NCBI GenBank assembly: GCA_024998645.1 | Contig: JACOEJ010000002.1 | Coordinates: 1 to 35,302, forward strand | Source: Nitrospira sp. | GTDB taxonomy: Bacteria; Nitrospirota; Nitrospiria; Nitrospirales; Nitrospiraceae | Direction of reading: 5' to 3' | DNA: 35,302 nt | Part shown: positions 23,751 through 31,972 of the stretch, piece after piece | How the letters are laid out: the number at the start of each line of letters is the position of its first letter | Numbering within the stretch: the first letter of the stretch is position 1 | The notes under the pieces: generated by a model | Databases searched by the model: none | Seen by the model: the letters and a program-made list of their open reading frames with translations, nothing else | What the model was told of the DNA's origin: nothing | Made by a program: the position numbers and the translations under genes

Positions 23751-24233
23751 ATGCAATGTCGTTCGACCCGTTTTGGTAACTGTGACGTTCGACCGGACTC
23801 AGTCCTGACATTTCCGAACGGCATTCTTGGATTTCCAGACTGTCGTCGCTACGTCATTTTCGATCACGATACTGATGCGCCGTTCAAATGGCTGCAGTCA
23901 CTGGACGAACCGGGATTGGCCTTTGTTATTCTTGATCCGGCCACTTTTCATCCTGAATATGACGTCCAGGTTCCCCATGAAGCCCTCCTTGAGGTAGACG
24001 GCAAGGAGGACGACGAGTTGATCCTGTCCGTGCTGCTCACCATTCCTTCCAACGACCCTACAGGCATTACGGCAAATCTGAGGGGACCGCTCCTCATGAA
24101 CCCTCGCACAAAGTTCTGTAAACAGCTGATCCTCTCTGACAACTATCCCACTCGCTTCCCACTGTTTTCACACAAGCCCTCCGTTGAGACCCTTGCCCCC
24201 GCACCGGTGACATCGATTGTCTGTTCCGCCTGA
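23751..24233 (+). CDS. fliW: Flagellar assembly factor FliW (CsrA antagonist)
   Basis: FliW binds CsrA and releases flagellin mRNA, and is itself titrated by flagellin, which links translation to secretion. The protein has 160 residues. Seen: the family start FGNCDVRPDSVLTFPNGILG and FPDCRRYVIFDHDTDAPFKW, LQSLDEPGLAFVILDPATF, and LRGPLLMNPRTKFCKQLILS near the C-terminus. ATG 23751 is preferred because AAGGA ends 6 bases upstream; the adjacent in-frame ATG 23748 is only 3 bases from it. It is the last plus-strand gene of the flagellar block and converges on the histidine kinase gene. Confidence 0.95.
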   Translation: MQCRSTRFGNCDVRPDSVLTFPNGILGFPDCRRYVIFDHDTDAPFKWLQSLDEPGLAFVILDPATFHPEYDVQVPHEALLEVDGKEDDELILSVLLTIPSNDPTGITANLRGPLLMNPRTKFCKQLILSDNYPTRFPLFSHKPSVETLAPAPVTSIVCSA

Positions 24234-24283
24234 TCTCCTTTTTGATACCGCACACAGGATGAAACAAGAGAGGCATCAGGCGG
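24226..24283. repeat. Inverted repeat across the convergent fliW and kinase stops
   Basis: CCGCCTGAT at 24226-24234 and ATCAGGCGG at 24275-24283 are perfect reverse complements 40 bases apart; each arm contains the stop codon of one of the two converging genes. It could fold as a bidirectional terminator, but the loop is long and only one short T-run lies inside, so chance similarity of two Ala-stop ends is possible. Confidence 0.4.
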
Positions 24284-27119
24284 CGGTCTGTCTCATGGCA
24301 CCGCTCGCCCCACGATACTCTTCGAGGACATGAAGCAAGCGAAGCATCTCCATTTCGAGGTGAGCATAGACTGCCGGAGCATCGTGCAGCGTCCCCAGCC
24401 GACCGACGGCTTCTAAGCGGCCTGCCGCCAGTGCCACCTCCGGAGCGCAGAGATTGCCGGCCGTTCCCTTGAGCGTATGAGCCGACCGCTCAACCGTCGC
24501 GGCGTCTCCAAGAGAGAGGGCCTGCCGGATCTGGCTCATCATGTCGGCCTGACGTGCAAGGAACAGGTCAACCAGCTGGACCAGGAGATCCTGATCGCCT
24601 CCGATATTCTGGAGCATTTGGGACGGGTCGAAGATCGCCCGTCCCTCGAACACGGGACTCAAGCTCTTCACTGCGCCTTTGTTTGTTTCTTCTGATGCAG
24701 AGGATATGACCCACCGTGCCAGTGTGGCACGCACATCCTCCAGTTTTATAGGTTTGGCAAGGTAGGCATCCATGCCGGCAGCCAGGCAGCGCTCACGATC
24801 ACCTTGCATCGCATTGGCCGTCACGGCGATGATCGGCAAATGACCGGCGCTGACATAGCGCTTTCCTGCAGCTTCCTGCCGACGAATGGCGGCCGTTGCC
24901 TCAAATCCGTCCATGACAGGCATCTGGCAATCCATGAGGACTGCGTCATATCCTCCCGCATCAAGTGCGGCTAGTGCCTCCTGCCCATTCTCGACCAGAT
25001 CGGGCCGGTACCCGAGCTTCTCCAGCATCCGCACGGCAAGTTTTTGATTGACGCTGTTATCTTCCACGACTAAGACCCTTCGACGCGTGGAGTGCTCCGC
25101 CAGTGTGTGTCGCGTGACCAAACGTGGCATTGCTGTATCGTCCGCCTGCGGCGTCGCAACCGAAGCATGCGCCATGCCGAGGACCGTGCGCAGGCAATCC
25201 CGCAATTCATCATGCCGGACGGGCTTGGTGAGGTAGCCCTTCGCTCCGACCTTTCGAGCACGCTCGGCATGTCCGCGTTGCAAGAGAGAGGTCATCACGA
25301 CGATCCGCATTGAGGCAGCACAGGAGAGTCTCTGGAGTTCAGCCGCTAATTGCAGACCATCTTTGCCGGGCATCACTACATCGACAATCGCGCAATCGAA
25401 TGGAGTGCCATGCCGATATGCTTCCTCAATGTGTGCCACGGCGCTTGCGGCATCCTCTGCAAGGACATCCTGCATGCCCCAGCCGGAGACCAGATGATGC
25501 AAGATGAGTCGGTTGGACTCATTGTCATCCACGATGAGCACACGGTGACCTTGAAGATCCGCCATGGGAAGAATGGCCGACACCGACGAGGGCTGTTTGG
25601 GAAAGCGGGCCGTACACCAGAAGGTGCTGCCACGATCCGGCGCACTCTTCACGCCGATCTGTCCGCCCATCAATTCAATCAATTGCTTGGAGATCGACAA
25701 GCCGAGTCCCGTTCCTCCGTACCGACGGGTCATGGTCGAATCAGCCTGGACAAAGGGCTGAAAGAGCTTGCCCTGAGTTTCCTGGCTGATGCCGATACCG
25801 CTGTCTGTCACGTCAAATCTGAGCAGGGCGTCCCCGTCGGTCTCTTCTTCGAGATACACCTGTAAGGTGACATCTCCACGCTCGGTAAATTTAATGGCGT
25901 TTCCGACGAGATTCGTCAGGACCTGGCGGAGCCGGCCCGGATCACCTCGCAGTCCGGTCGGCACGGCCGCATGAATGAGGCAGGTCAATTCCAATCCTTT
26001 GGATTCCGCGCGTTCAGCAAATTGCTTGAGTACATCTTCCACCGTCGTGCGAAGATTAAACTCAATCGACTCCAGCTCGAGCTTGCCCGCTTCGATCTTG
26101 CTGCACTCCAGGACATCATTGATCAATTGCAGGAGTGCTTCCCCGCATTGACGAATGGTTTCGGCATATGAACGCTGTTCGGGAGCAAGTGCGGTGTCCA
26201 TTAACAAGCTCGTCATTCCGATCACCCCATTCATGGGGGTGCGCAGTTCATGACTGATTGTGGCGAGAAACGCCGCTTTGGTATGAGTGGCGGCTTGCGC
26301 CTCTTGAAGCGCCCGATCCAACCGTAGATTCTGAGCGGTCAGCTCCTCAGCCGAGGCGTGGAGCGCCTCTTTCGTTCGCTGAGTTTCTGTCAGATCCACG
26401 GCATATCCGCGGACATGGCGGTCTGCCTTCACCGGACAGAATACCCACGCATAACGTGCGTCGGGGAGGCGGGAGGCGATCTCCTGAATGGGCGCGTCCG
26501 AGTCTAAACAACGCCGCACCAAATCCGGTAAGTCCTGCGGAGTCACTTGTGGAAATCCATCAGTTCCGTAGCCGAATCGAGTTAACAGTCCGCTCATCAC
26601 CGGGTTGGCATAGATCAGGCTGGCCTGATCGTCGAGCTCAAGAATCGGATACGGACTCTCGTCAGCAATCGATGCAAGCCGATTACGATCGTGCGTGAGC
26701 TCCTGCTCTCGAGACATATCGTGAAGACTGACTGAGACTCCGAATTGTTGATCGAAGCTGGCGGGCATACAGGTCCACTCAACTGGAATCGCACGGCCCC
26801 GGCCTTGCTGTATGATCATCTGAGCTGGTTGCCTGGGTTGCTTCTCGCGGTGGACCTGCTGAATGAGCTGTCCGGTAACGTCAGAAGTCAGCCCGGTCAA
26901 CCGCGCCCACAGTTCCGGAAATGATGCCCCGATATATGCAATCGCAGTCCCTCCGCACAAACGGACACCTTCTGCATTTATCGCAGAGATAACTCCGTCC
27001 GGACTCAACAGGATGACGCCAATCGGCAGTCCGTCCAAGATCCCTTCGTATGACTGCGACAGCCTCTTCTTGGTTGGCTCTGGCGACACCGATCTCCGCC
27101 GTTGGGGAAGCTGCTTCAT
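24276..27119 (-). CDS. Hybrid sensor histidine kinase with two receivers and Hpt (BarA-like)
   Basis: The 947-residue protein is a multi-step phosphorelay kinase without membrane segments. Domains in order: PAS-like (about 22-135), second PAS-like (about 145-245), coiled linker, HisKA with SHELRTPMNGVIGMTSLLMD (His290), HATPase_c with N box LTNLVGNAIKF, G boxes DVTDSGIGIS and RRYGGTGLGLSISKQL, receiver 1 (about 525-648, Asp580 in VDVVMPGKDG), receiver 2 (about 680-803, Asp730 in MDCQMPVMDG) and Hpt (about 828-940, His881 in AHTLKG). All phospho-acceptors are present. The start ATG overlaps the stop of the upstream HD-GYP-like gene (TAATG), so the two are translationally coupled. No response regulator gene is adjacent, so the target is unknown. 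Proximity to csrA recalls BarA, but that link is inference. Confidence 0.92.
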   Translation of the reverse strand: MKQLPQRRRSVSPEPTKKRLSQSYEGILDGLPIGVILLSPDGVISAINAEGVRLCGGTAIAYIGASFPELWARLTGLTSDVTGQLIQQVHREKQPRQPAQMIIQQGRGRAIPVEWTCMPASFDQQFGVSVSLHDMSREQELTHDRNRLASIADESPYPILELDDQASLIYANPVMSGLLTRFGYGTDGFPQVTPQDLPDLVRRCLDSDAPIQEIASRLPDARYAWVFCPVKADRHVRGYAVDLTETQRTKEALHASAEELTAQNLRLDRALQEAQAATHTKAAFLATISHELRTPMNGVIGMTSLLMDTALAPEQRSYAETIRQCGEALLQLINDVLECSKIEAGKLELESIEFNLRTTVEDVLKQFAERAESKGLELTCLIHAAVPTGLRGDPGRLRQVLTNLVGNAIKFTERGDVTLQVYLEEETDGDALLRFDVTDSGIGISQETQGKLFQPFVQADSTMTRRYGGTGLGLSISKQLIELMGGQIGVKSAPDRGSTFWCTARFPKQPSSVSAILPMADLQGHRVLIVDDNESNRLILHHLVSGWGMQDVLAEDAASAVAHIEEAYRHGTPFDCAIVDVVMPGKDGLQLAAELQRLSCAASMRIVVMTSLLQRGHAERARKVGAKGYLTKPVRHDELRDCLRTVLGMAHASVATPQADDTAMPRLVTRHTLAEHSTRRRVLVVEDNSVNQKLAVRMLEKLGYRPDLVENGQEALAALDAGGYDAVLMDCQMPVMDGFEATAAIRRQEAAGKRYVSAGHLPIIAVTANAMQGDRERCLAAGMDAYLAKPIKLEDVRATLARWVISSASEETNKGAVKSLSPVFEGRAIFDPSQMLQNIGGDQDLLVQLVDLFLARQADMMSQIRQALSLGDAATVERSAHTLKGTAGNLCAPEVALAAGRLEAVGRLGTLHDAPAVYAHLEMEMLRLLHVLEEYRGASGAMRQTAA

Positions 27120-28384
27120 TAGGCTGCCTGATCCGTTACATCGCCCAGGTACATGGCAATATTGACGCGCTCTTGGACGGGATCCAACACGCGTAAGACC
27201 GTGCGCGAAACCTTATCCTGCGAAGGAAGGGAGAGATCGACTTGTTCAGGATTGAGATAGGACTCTCCGTGCGGCCCTCCGGTAATCTTCACTTGAGGTT
27301 TCAATCGCTGTTCCGGATTGACACCGACTACCACCGCCTGCTCTCCGGTATTCAAACGAACGAGGCTTCCGACGGGATAGACGCCGATACTGCGAATGAC
27401 GGCCTCAACTAACGGTTTGGGATATTGCCCGCGTTCTCCGACCAGAAACAATTGACGGACGGCATCATGAGGAATCATCGCCGGTCGGCCTCCTCGGCGG
27501 CTGACCATCTTGTCATAGAGGTCCACGATCCCGACAATTTGGGCAAGCGGGGAGATGTCCTGGGCCTTCACCTTCCGCGGATACCCGCTCCCATCGCAAC
27601 GCTCGTGATGCTCCACGACAACTCGACATACCTCCTGGTGGAAACCGGATTGCTCCCCGAGCACAGTGAGGCCCAATTGGGTGTGCTGCTCTAAGAGGCG
27701 CTGTTCCGACTCATTGCACTCGTCTCGTTTGCGGACAAGATTGCGGGGAAGTCGGACATACCCGACATCATGCAGGAGCGCACCCGCCCCCAGATGTTCG
27801 TAGAGGGACGGATCGACCCCGCTCTCGACGGCGACGACCAGCGACAATATAGCTGTATCCAACGCATGGGCGCCCAGCGAACGATCGAACTGTTTCACCT
27901 TGAGGAAGGTACTGTGCAGCAGGAGTGCGCTGCGGTCGTTCAACACCTGGTTAATGACGCCCCCCACAATCACCTTGGTCGCAGCCGGGGTCGGCGGGAC
28001 TCCGCGTTCCAGATCGGCAAAGATGCGCTCCACTGCCTCTTGTGCTTCTCCATACAAGGCTGCAACCTGAGACTCACCACCGTCCATAGACACCGAGCCG
28101 GCGTTCGGTGTCGCCTCATCGCCCCCTTGTCCAGCCTCCAATGTGCCTGGAAATGGCTCCGCTTTGACGGGCGGCATGTGTGCCAGCGCCTGCACATCCA
28201 GCCCCTTGGTCGTATCAATGGTGACGTGTTGGACACCATGCTGTTTCATCACGCCGATCGTTTCAACATCACGAATCAGACGTTTATGGAAAAGGAATGG
28301 CGTGCGATACCAAGGAAGATCCATCTCCACGACGAACATGCCCGGTATCAGTTGTTCAATGGAAATCTGCTTCATCCCACTCAT
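27119..28384 (-). CDS. HD-GYP-like protein with altered active site
   Basis: HD-GYP proteins usually hydrolyse cyclic-di-GMP. This 421-residue protein has the N-terminal DUF3391-like segment (ISIEQLIPGMFVVEMDLPWY), a helical linker, and an HD-GYP domain at about 165-330. The HD site reads LLHDVGYVRLP (H205, D206), so the invariant HDxGK Lys is Tyr209; HHERCDGSGYP (259-269) is intact, but the later DxxTSxRxY block is DKMVSRRGGR. Catalysis may therefore be weak or absent, and a sensor role is possible. ATG at 28384 is chosen because GAGGAG lies 10 bases upstream; the frame stays open to 28453. It is divergent from a canonical paralogue at 28630. Confidence 0.88.
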   Translation of the reverse strand: MSGMKQISIEQLIPGMFVVEMDLPWYRTPFLFHKRLIRDVETIGVMKQHGVQHVTIDTTKGLDVQALAHMPPVKAEPFPGTLEAGQGGDEATPNAGSVSMDGGESQVAALYGEAQEAVERIFADLERGVPPTPAATKVIVGGVINQVLNDRSALLLHSTFLKVKQFDRSLGAHALDTAILSLVVAVESGVDPSLYEHLGAGALLHDVGYVRLPRNLVRKRDECNESEQRLLEQHTQLGLTVLGEQSGFHQEVCRVVVEHHERCDGSGYPRKVKAQDISPLAQIVGIVDLYDKMVSRRGGRPAMIPHDAVRQLFLVGERGQYPKPLVEAVIRSIGVYPVGSLVRLNTGEQAVVVGVNPEQRLKPQVKITGGPHGESYLNPEQVDLSLPSQDKVSRTVLRVLDPVQERVNIAMYLGDVTDQAA

Positions 28385-28457
28385 GAATTCGTATCTCCTC
28401 GGTTGCCACACTCCGAATACGCATGTCCACTTCGAGAGGATCCCACATGTCATATCG

Positions 28458-28471
28458 GTTCCCGGGGGAAC
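28458..28471. promoter_or_regulatory. Dyad in the divergent HD-GYP intergenic region
   Basis: GTTCCC-GG-GGGAAC is a perfect 6-base dyad in the 245-base gap between the two divergent HD-GYP genes (starts 28384 and 28630). It might be an operator. The same gap holds a weak sigma-28-like match on the plus strand, TCAA at 28548 and TCCGATAC at 28568-28575 (spacing 16). Confidence 0.3.
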
Positions 28472-28629
28472 GATCTTAACGACTGGGGACGCCCCATCTT
28501 GGCTCGAGACCGTTCACGGTTTTCTTCGCCTTTTTGTGAAATCTCTCTCAAGAATTCCTGTGCTCTTTCCGATACAGAAGCAAGCGTCGATCTGCGCGCA
28601 ACTCGACCGGATACCCGCAGCCGTCATTC

Positions 28630-29853
28630 ATGGCTACACGCATTCACATCACCCAGCTTCGTCCCGGGATGCGCATCGAGAAACTCGATTGTTCCTGGTT
28701 CGCGACGCCCTTTTTCCGGCATCGCATGGCTGTGACATCAATGGAGCAGGTGGAGCAACTCAAAGCCTGTGGCGTTGAAACCCTCGATATTTCAGGAGAT
28801 CTTGAAGCTGACTCTCCTGCAACGGAAGAAGGGGTCCAGGAGTCGGCGGAAGCCATTGATCCCTCTCCCGCCCTCACCTCGCCTCCGGAAGTGACCGGTA
28901 TTCCATTCGAAGAGGAACTGCCGGCCGCCAAGCTTGTATATACCGCAGCGAAGAATGTCATCGAAGAAGCGATGCTTGACGTTCGAATGGGCCGCGACAT
29001 CAACATGGACGCGGTCAATCAGGTGGTATCGGAAATGGCCGACAGCGTCCTCCGGAATCCTGATGCCCTCACGAGCCTCTCGCGTTTAAAGCATTTTGAC
29101 GAATATACGTTCTTTCATTCGGTCAACACGTCGCTGCTGGCTTTGTCGCTCGGGCGCAACCTGGGAGTCGACGAAACACGGTTGCATCAACTCGGTGTCG
29201 GCACCTTGCTCCATGATATCGGGAAGACAAAAGTCCCGTTGGAGATCTTGAATAAGCCGGGAAAATACGAAGCACATGAATTTGAAATCATGAAGCAACA
29301 CGTGATGCGGGGCGCTGAAGTCCTGTCAGGAACGACGGGGTTGACGGACAACTACCTGAAGCCGGCACTTGAACATCACGAACGCGTGGACGGGACCGGC
29401 TACCCCTATCAGCGACAGAAAAGCGAACTCAGCCAGTTCGGGATGATGGCCGCCGTCGTGGACATTTACGATGCCATCACAAGCGATCGCTGCTATCACA
29501 AAGCCAAACCGGCGCATGAAGCCCTGCAATTCCTATATCTCATTTCGCAAAAGGGCCATCTTGAGCATACGCTCGTCCAACGGTTTATCCAGGTCGTCGG
29601 AGTCTATCCGGTCGGCTCAGTCGTCCGGCTCAATACAGGGGAGACGGCGGTCGTCAGTCGAATCAATCGGCTCACGCCTCTTGAGCCCGTGGTCATTGTG
29701 GTGAAAGGCTCAGGAAATACGCTTGTGGCGCATCCCGAGACGGTTGATCTTGCTCACACTGAAGGGGCGCCGCGCCGATCAATTGTGGCGGTCACAGATC
29801 CCGTAAGCACCGGCATTAACCCCACCGTCTATCTCGACCAGGAGCCCTCATGA
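28630..29853 (+). CDS. HD-GYP cyclic-di-GMP phosphodiesterase
   Basis: This 407-residue protein is predicted to hydrolyse cyclic-di-GMP in the cytoplasm. It has the DUF3391-like N-terminus (RIHITQLRPGMRIEKLDCSW) and an HD-GYP domain at about 155-320 with all metal-site motifs: FHSVNTSLLALS (H163), LLHDIGKTKVP (H195, D196, K199), H224 region KQHVMRGAEVL, EHHERVDGTGYP (249-259) and DIYDAITSDRCYHKAKP. The C-terminal YPVGSVVRLNTGETAVV module is shared with the minus-strand paralogue. There is no clear ribosome site before ATG 28630. The stop overlaps the start of the PilZ gene, so enzyme and receptor are made together. Confidence 0.93.
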   Translation: MATRIHITQLRPGMRIEKLDCSWFATPFFRHRMAVTSMEQVEQLKACGVETLDISGDLEADSPATEEGVQESAEAIDPSPALTSPPEVTGIPFEEELPAAKLVYTAAKNVIEEAMLDVRMGRDINMDAVNQVVSEMADSVLRNPDALTSLSRLKHFDEYTFFHSVNTSLLALSLGRNLGVDETRLHQLGVGTLLHDIGKTKVPLEILNKPGKYEAHEFEIMKQHVMRGAEVLSGTTGLTDNYLKPALEHHERVDGTGYPYQRQKSELSQFGMMAAVVDIYDAITSDRCYHKAKPAHEALQFLYLISQKGHLEHTLVQRFIQVVGVYPVGSVVRLNTGETAVVSRINRLTPLEPVVIVVKGSGNTLVAHPETVDLAHTEGAPRRSIVAVTDPVSTGINPTVYLDQEPS

Positions 29854-30569
29854 ATGATGTGACCACAACACAACCCACGCCGACATCCTTCCTCACGGTT
29901 GGCCTCTCCCTCAAGTTGTCCTTCACGCTCAACGGGCAGAAGGGGATGTACGGGTCAACACTTCTGGGCTGGAAAGACTATGCCTGGCTGGTTTGTGAAT
30001 GGCCGTTGCAAGTCGGCCATGGGGCGGAGATTCCTCGAGGAACCCCCTGTACGGTCAGCTATCTCCATGACGGAAAGCTGGTCGGTTATCGAACCGAAAT
30101 TCGCGACATGTTGAGCGCGCCGGTGCCGCTCCTCTTCATTGCATTTCCGCAAACCGTGGAGGAAATGCATTTGCGCAAACATGCCCGCGTATCCTCCTGT
30201 GAGCCGATTGTCCTGGAACGGGGGGACGGCACCGCGGCGGGCGGAGCGCCGTCGGCGGCGATCGTCGGCGGGCTTCTTCAAAATTTGAGTATCGGCGGCT
30301 GTAGTGTGATTGTCCCGCACGCTCCGGCATGGCTTCGGGCAGGAACCACACTGCGCATGGAGTTTGAACTGGCCGGACTCGGTCACGTCACAAATTTGAC
30401 AGGGCTTGTCAAAAGTGCCGAGCCCACAGAGGGCACCTGGACACTCGGCATCGCATTTCGTTTTCAAGAAATGGAATACATCGAATACCGCGGGTGGGGT
30501 GGATCCGTTCAGCAGGCCATCGAACAATGGACCACGCAGAAAGTAACCGATTCGTTTCCACTTCATTAA
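29850..30569 (+). CDS. YcgR-like PilZ domain protein (cyclic-di-GMP receptor)
   Basis: The 239-residue protein has an N-terminal YcgR-type beta domain (about 15-105) and a C-terminal PilZ domain (about 106-230). The cyclic-di-GMP-binding motifs are intact: RKHAR at 109-113 (RxxxR) and NLSIGG at 145-150 (D/NxSxxG). YcgR-type proteins bind the motor or stator and slow flagellar rotation when cyclic-di-GMP is high. ATG 29850 lies inside the end of the HD-GYP gene (ATGA overlap). The pairing suggests a local brake controlled by the phosphodiesterase; that is inference. Confidence 0.88.
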   Translation: MNDVTTTQPTPTSFLTVGLSLKLSFTLNGQKGMYGSTLLGWKDYAWLVCEWPLQVGHGAEIPRGTPCTVSYLHDGKLVGYRTEIRDMLSAPVPLLFIAFPQTVEEMHLRKHARVSSCEPIVLERGDGTAAGGAPSAAIVGGLLQNLSIGGCSVIVPHAPAWLRAGTTLRMEFELAGLGHVTNLTGLVKSAEPTEGTWTLGIAFRFQEMEYIEYRGWGGSVQQAIEQWTTQKVTDSFPLH

Positions 30570-30672
30570 CCTGGCGTTTCACGCATCCTCCTTCAGCTTC
30601 TTCTCCTGTCGTTTCTTTCCTCCTTGTGCGGCACATCTTGCCGAGTGAATCACGCGTCCTTCCGTTGTTCCG

Positions 30673-30720
30673 TGACAAGTTGTCAGATTCCATGACGGAA
30701 TCAATGGCATATAACTTGTA
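30673..30720 (+). promoter_or_regulatory. Twin operator-like dyads before the heptose operon
   Basis: Two perfect dyads abut: TGACAA-G-TTGTCA (30673-30685) and GATTCC-ATGAC-GGAATC (30686-30702). Next comes TGGCATATAACTTGTA (30705-30720), near the sigma-54 pattern (GG and GT 10 bases apart, one base off in the -12 dinucleotide) and also holding a TATAAC -10-like box. The first operon gene starts 56 bases further on. Confidence 0.5.
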
Positions 30721-30775
30721 CTAACCTCTTCCGCCGGACTAAACCCATCGAGATTACGATCGAGGAGAATACGCC

Positions 30776-31972
30776 ATGGAAGGCCGTGATTCAGTGCAGC
30801 AGACTATGAACCCACGATGGTGTCTTGCTTACGACACGATCGATCGCCAGGACATCAATCGATTGGTGGAATGGCTGCAGACTTATCCTCGCTTGACGAA
30901 AGGCCCCATCACCGTCGATTTCGAGTCGCGATGGTCACAATGGCTGGGGGCTTCACACTCCGTCTTTTGCAATTCGGGATCGTCGGCCAACTTGCTCATG
31001 TATTACGCCCTACTGGCTTCCGGACGCCTGAGGAATAAGAAGGTCATTGTGCCTAGTGTAGGCTGGGTGACGTCGATCGCGCCGGCCATTCAATTCGGCT
31101 TTGAACCCATCATGTGTGAAGCCGATCCGGACACATTTGGTCTTGATCTGAACCACCTTGAAGAGCTCTTGAAGCAGCATCAACCTCAGACGGTCATGCT
31201 CGTTCAGGTCTTGGGTGTCCCGCATAAGATGCGGGAAATGATGGCCCTGAAAGAACGCTATGGCTTCATCCTGCTGGAAGACGCCTGTGCCGCAATCGGT
31301 GCAAGCTATGAAGGGCGAAAAGTCGGCTCATTCGGAGATATGGCCAGCTTCTCCTTCTATTTCGGCCATCAGATGTCGACGATCGAAGGCGGCATGGTCT
31401 CCACTCACGACAAAGCCCTCGCTGATCTCCTTCTCATGCTCCGGAGTCACGGATGGAGCAAGGACCTGGATACTGCCACCCATCGTGCACTCGTCACCCA
31501 ACACCTGATCGATGACTTTCACTCTCCGTTCGTCTTCTACGAGCCGGGATTCAATCTCCGATCGACCGATCTGAATGCCTTCATTGGAATCGGGCAGGTA
31601 GAGAAGCTGGATTGGATGACGGAACAGCGTCGGGCGAACCATGGGCGTTATCTGGATCGCCTTAGTTCAAGCTTCTATGTCCAACGTCCCCCGAAGAACA
31701 GTCAGGTTGCCAGCATTTCGGTCGGCCTGTTAGCGGAGTCGCGTCAACAGCGCCAGCGGATCGTTCAAGCACTCGTGGCGCGAGGGATTGAAACCCGCAT
31801 TTTCTCAGCCGGCAACCTTGGGCTCCACCCATTCTGGACAAACCGGTATGGCACGACGAGTTTCCCGGTGGCCGATCGCATTCACCACTGCGGCTTTTTC
31901 CTTCCCAACCACGCAGCACTGACACCGGACGATGTCACTGCGATTTCGCAGGTCGTACTGGAGGCCGCATGA
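30776..31972 (+). CDS. ColD-like PLP-dependent nucleotide-sugar 3-dehydratase (DegT family)
   Basis: The 398-residue protein has the DegT/DnrJ/EryC1/StrS aminotransferase fold: GSSANLLMYYALLASG near residue 68, the PLP-contacting Asp in LLEDACAAIGASYEG (Asp169), and SFYFGHQMSTIEGGMV at 193-208. In aminotransferases the latter carries the Schiff-base Lys; aligning the conserved STxEGG places His198 at that position. The same Lys-to-His swap defines the PLP sugar 3-dehydratases ColD and RfbH/E1, so C3 deoxygenation of a 4-keto GDP-sugar is predicted rather than transamination. GAGGAG 8 bases before ATG 30776 fixes the start. It overlaps the following reductase gene by 4 bases. The substrate is inferred from neighbours. 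Confidence 0.82.
   Translation: MEGRDSVQQTMNPRWCLAYDTIDRQDINRLVEWLQTYPRLTKGPITVDFESRWSQWLGASHSVFCNSGSSANLLMYYALLASGRLRNKKVIVPSVGWVTSIAPAIQFGFEPIMCEADPDTFGLDLNHLEELLKQHQPQTVMLVQVLGVPHKMREMMALKERYGFILLEDACAAIGASYEGRKVGSFGDMASFSFYFGHQMSTIEGGMVSTHDKALADLLLMLRSHGWSKDLDTATHRALVTQHLIDDFHSPFVFYEPGFNLRSTDLNAFIGIGQVEKLDWMTEQRRANHGRYLDRLSSSFYVQRPPKNSQVASISVGLLAESRQQRQRIVQALVARGIETRIFSAGNLGLHPFWTNRYGTTSFPVADRIHHCGFFLPNHAALTPDDVTAISQVVLEAA

Noticed and set aside
27770..28735. 321-codon plus-strand frame opposite the minus-strand HD-GYP gene
   Set aside because: It is a shadow of the minus-strand gene and runs into the start of the real plus-strand HD-GYP gene; no recognisable domain.
30632..30645. GGCACATCTTGC, resembling a sigma-54 site
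   Set aside because: Only 8 bases separate GG and GC instead of the required 10.
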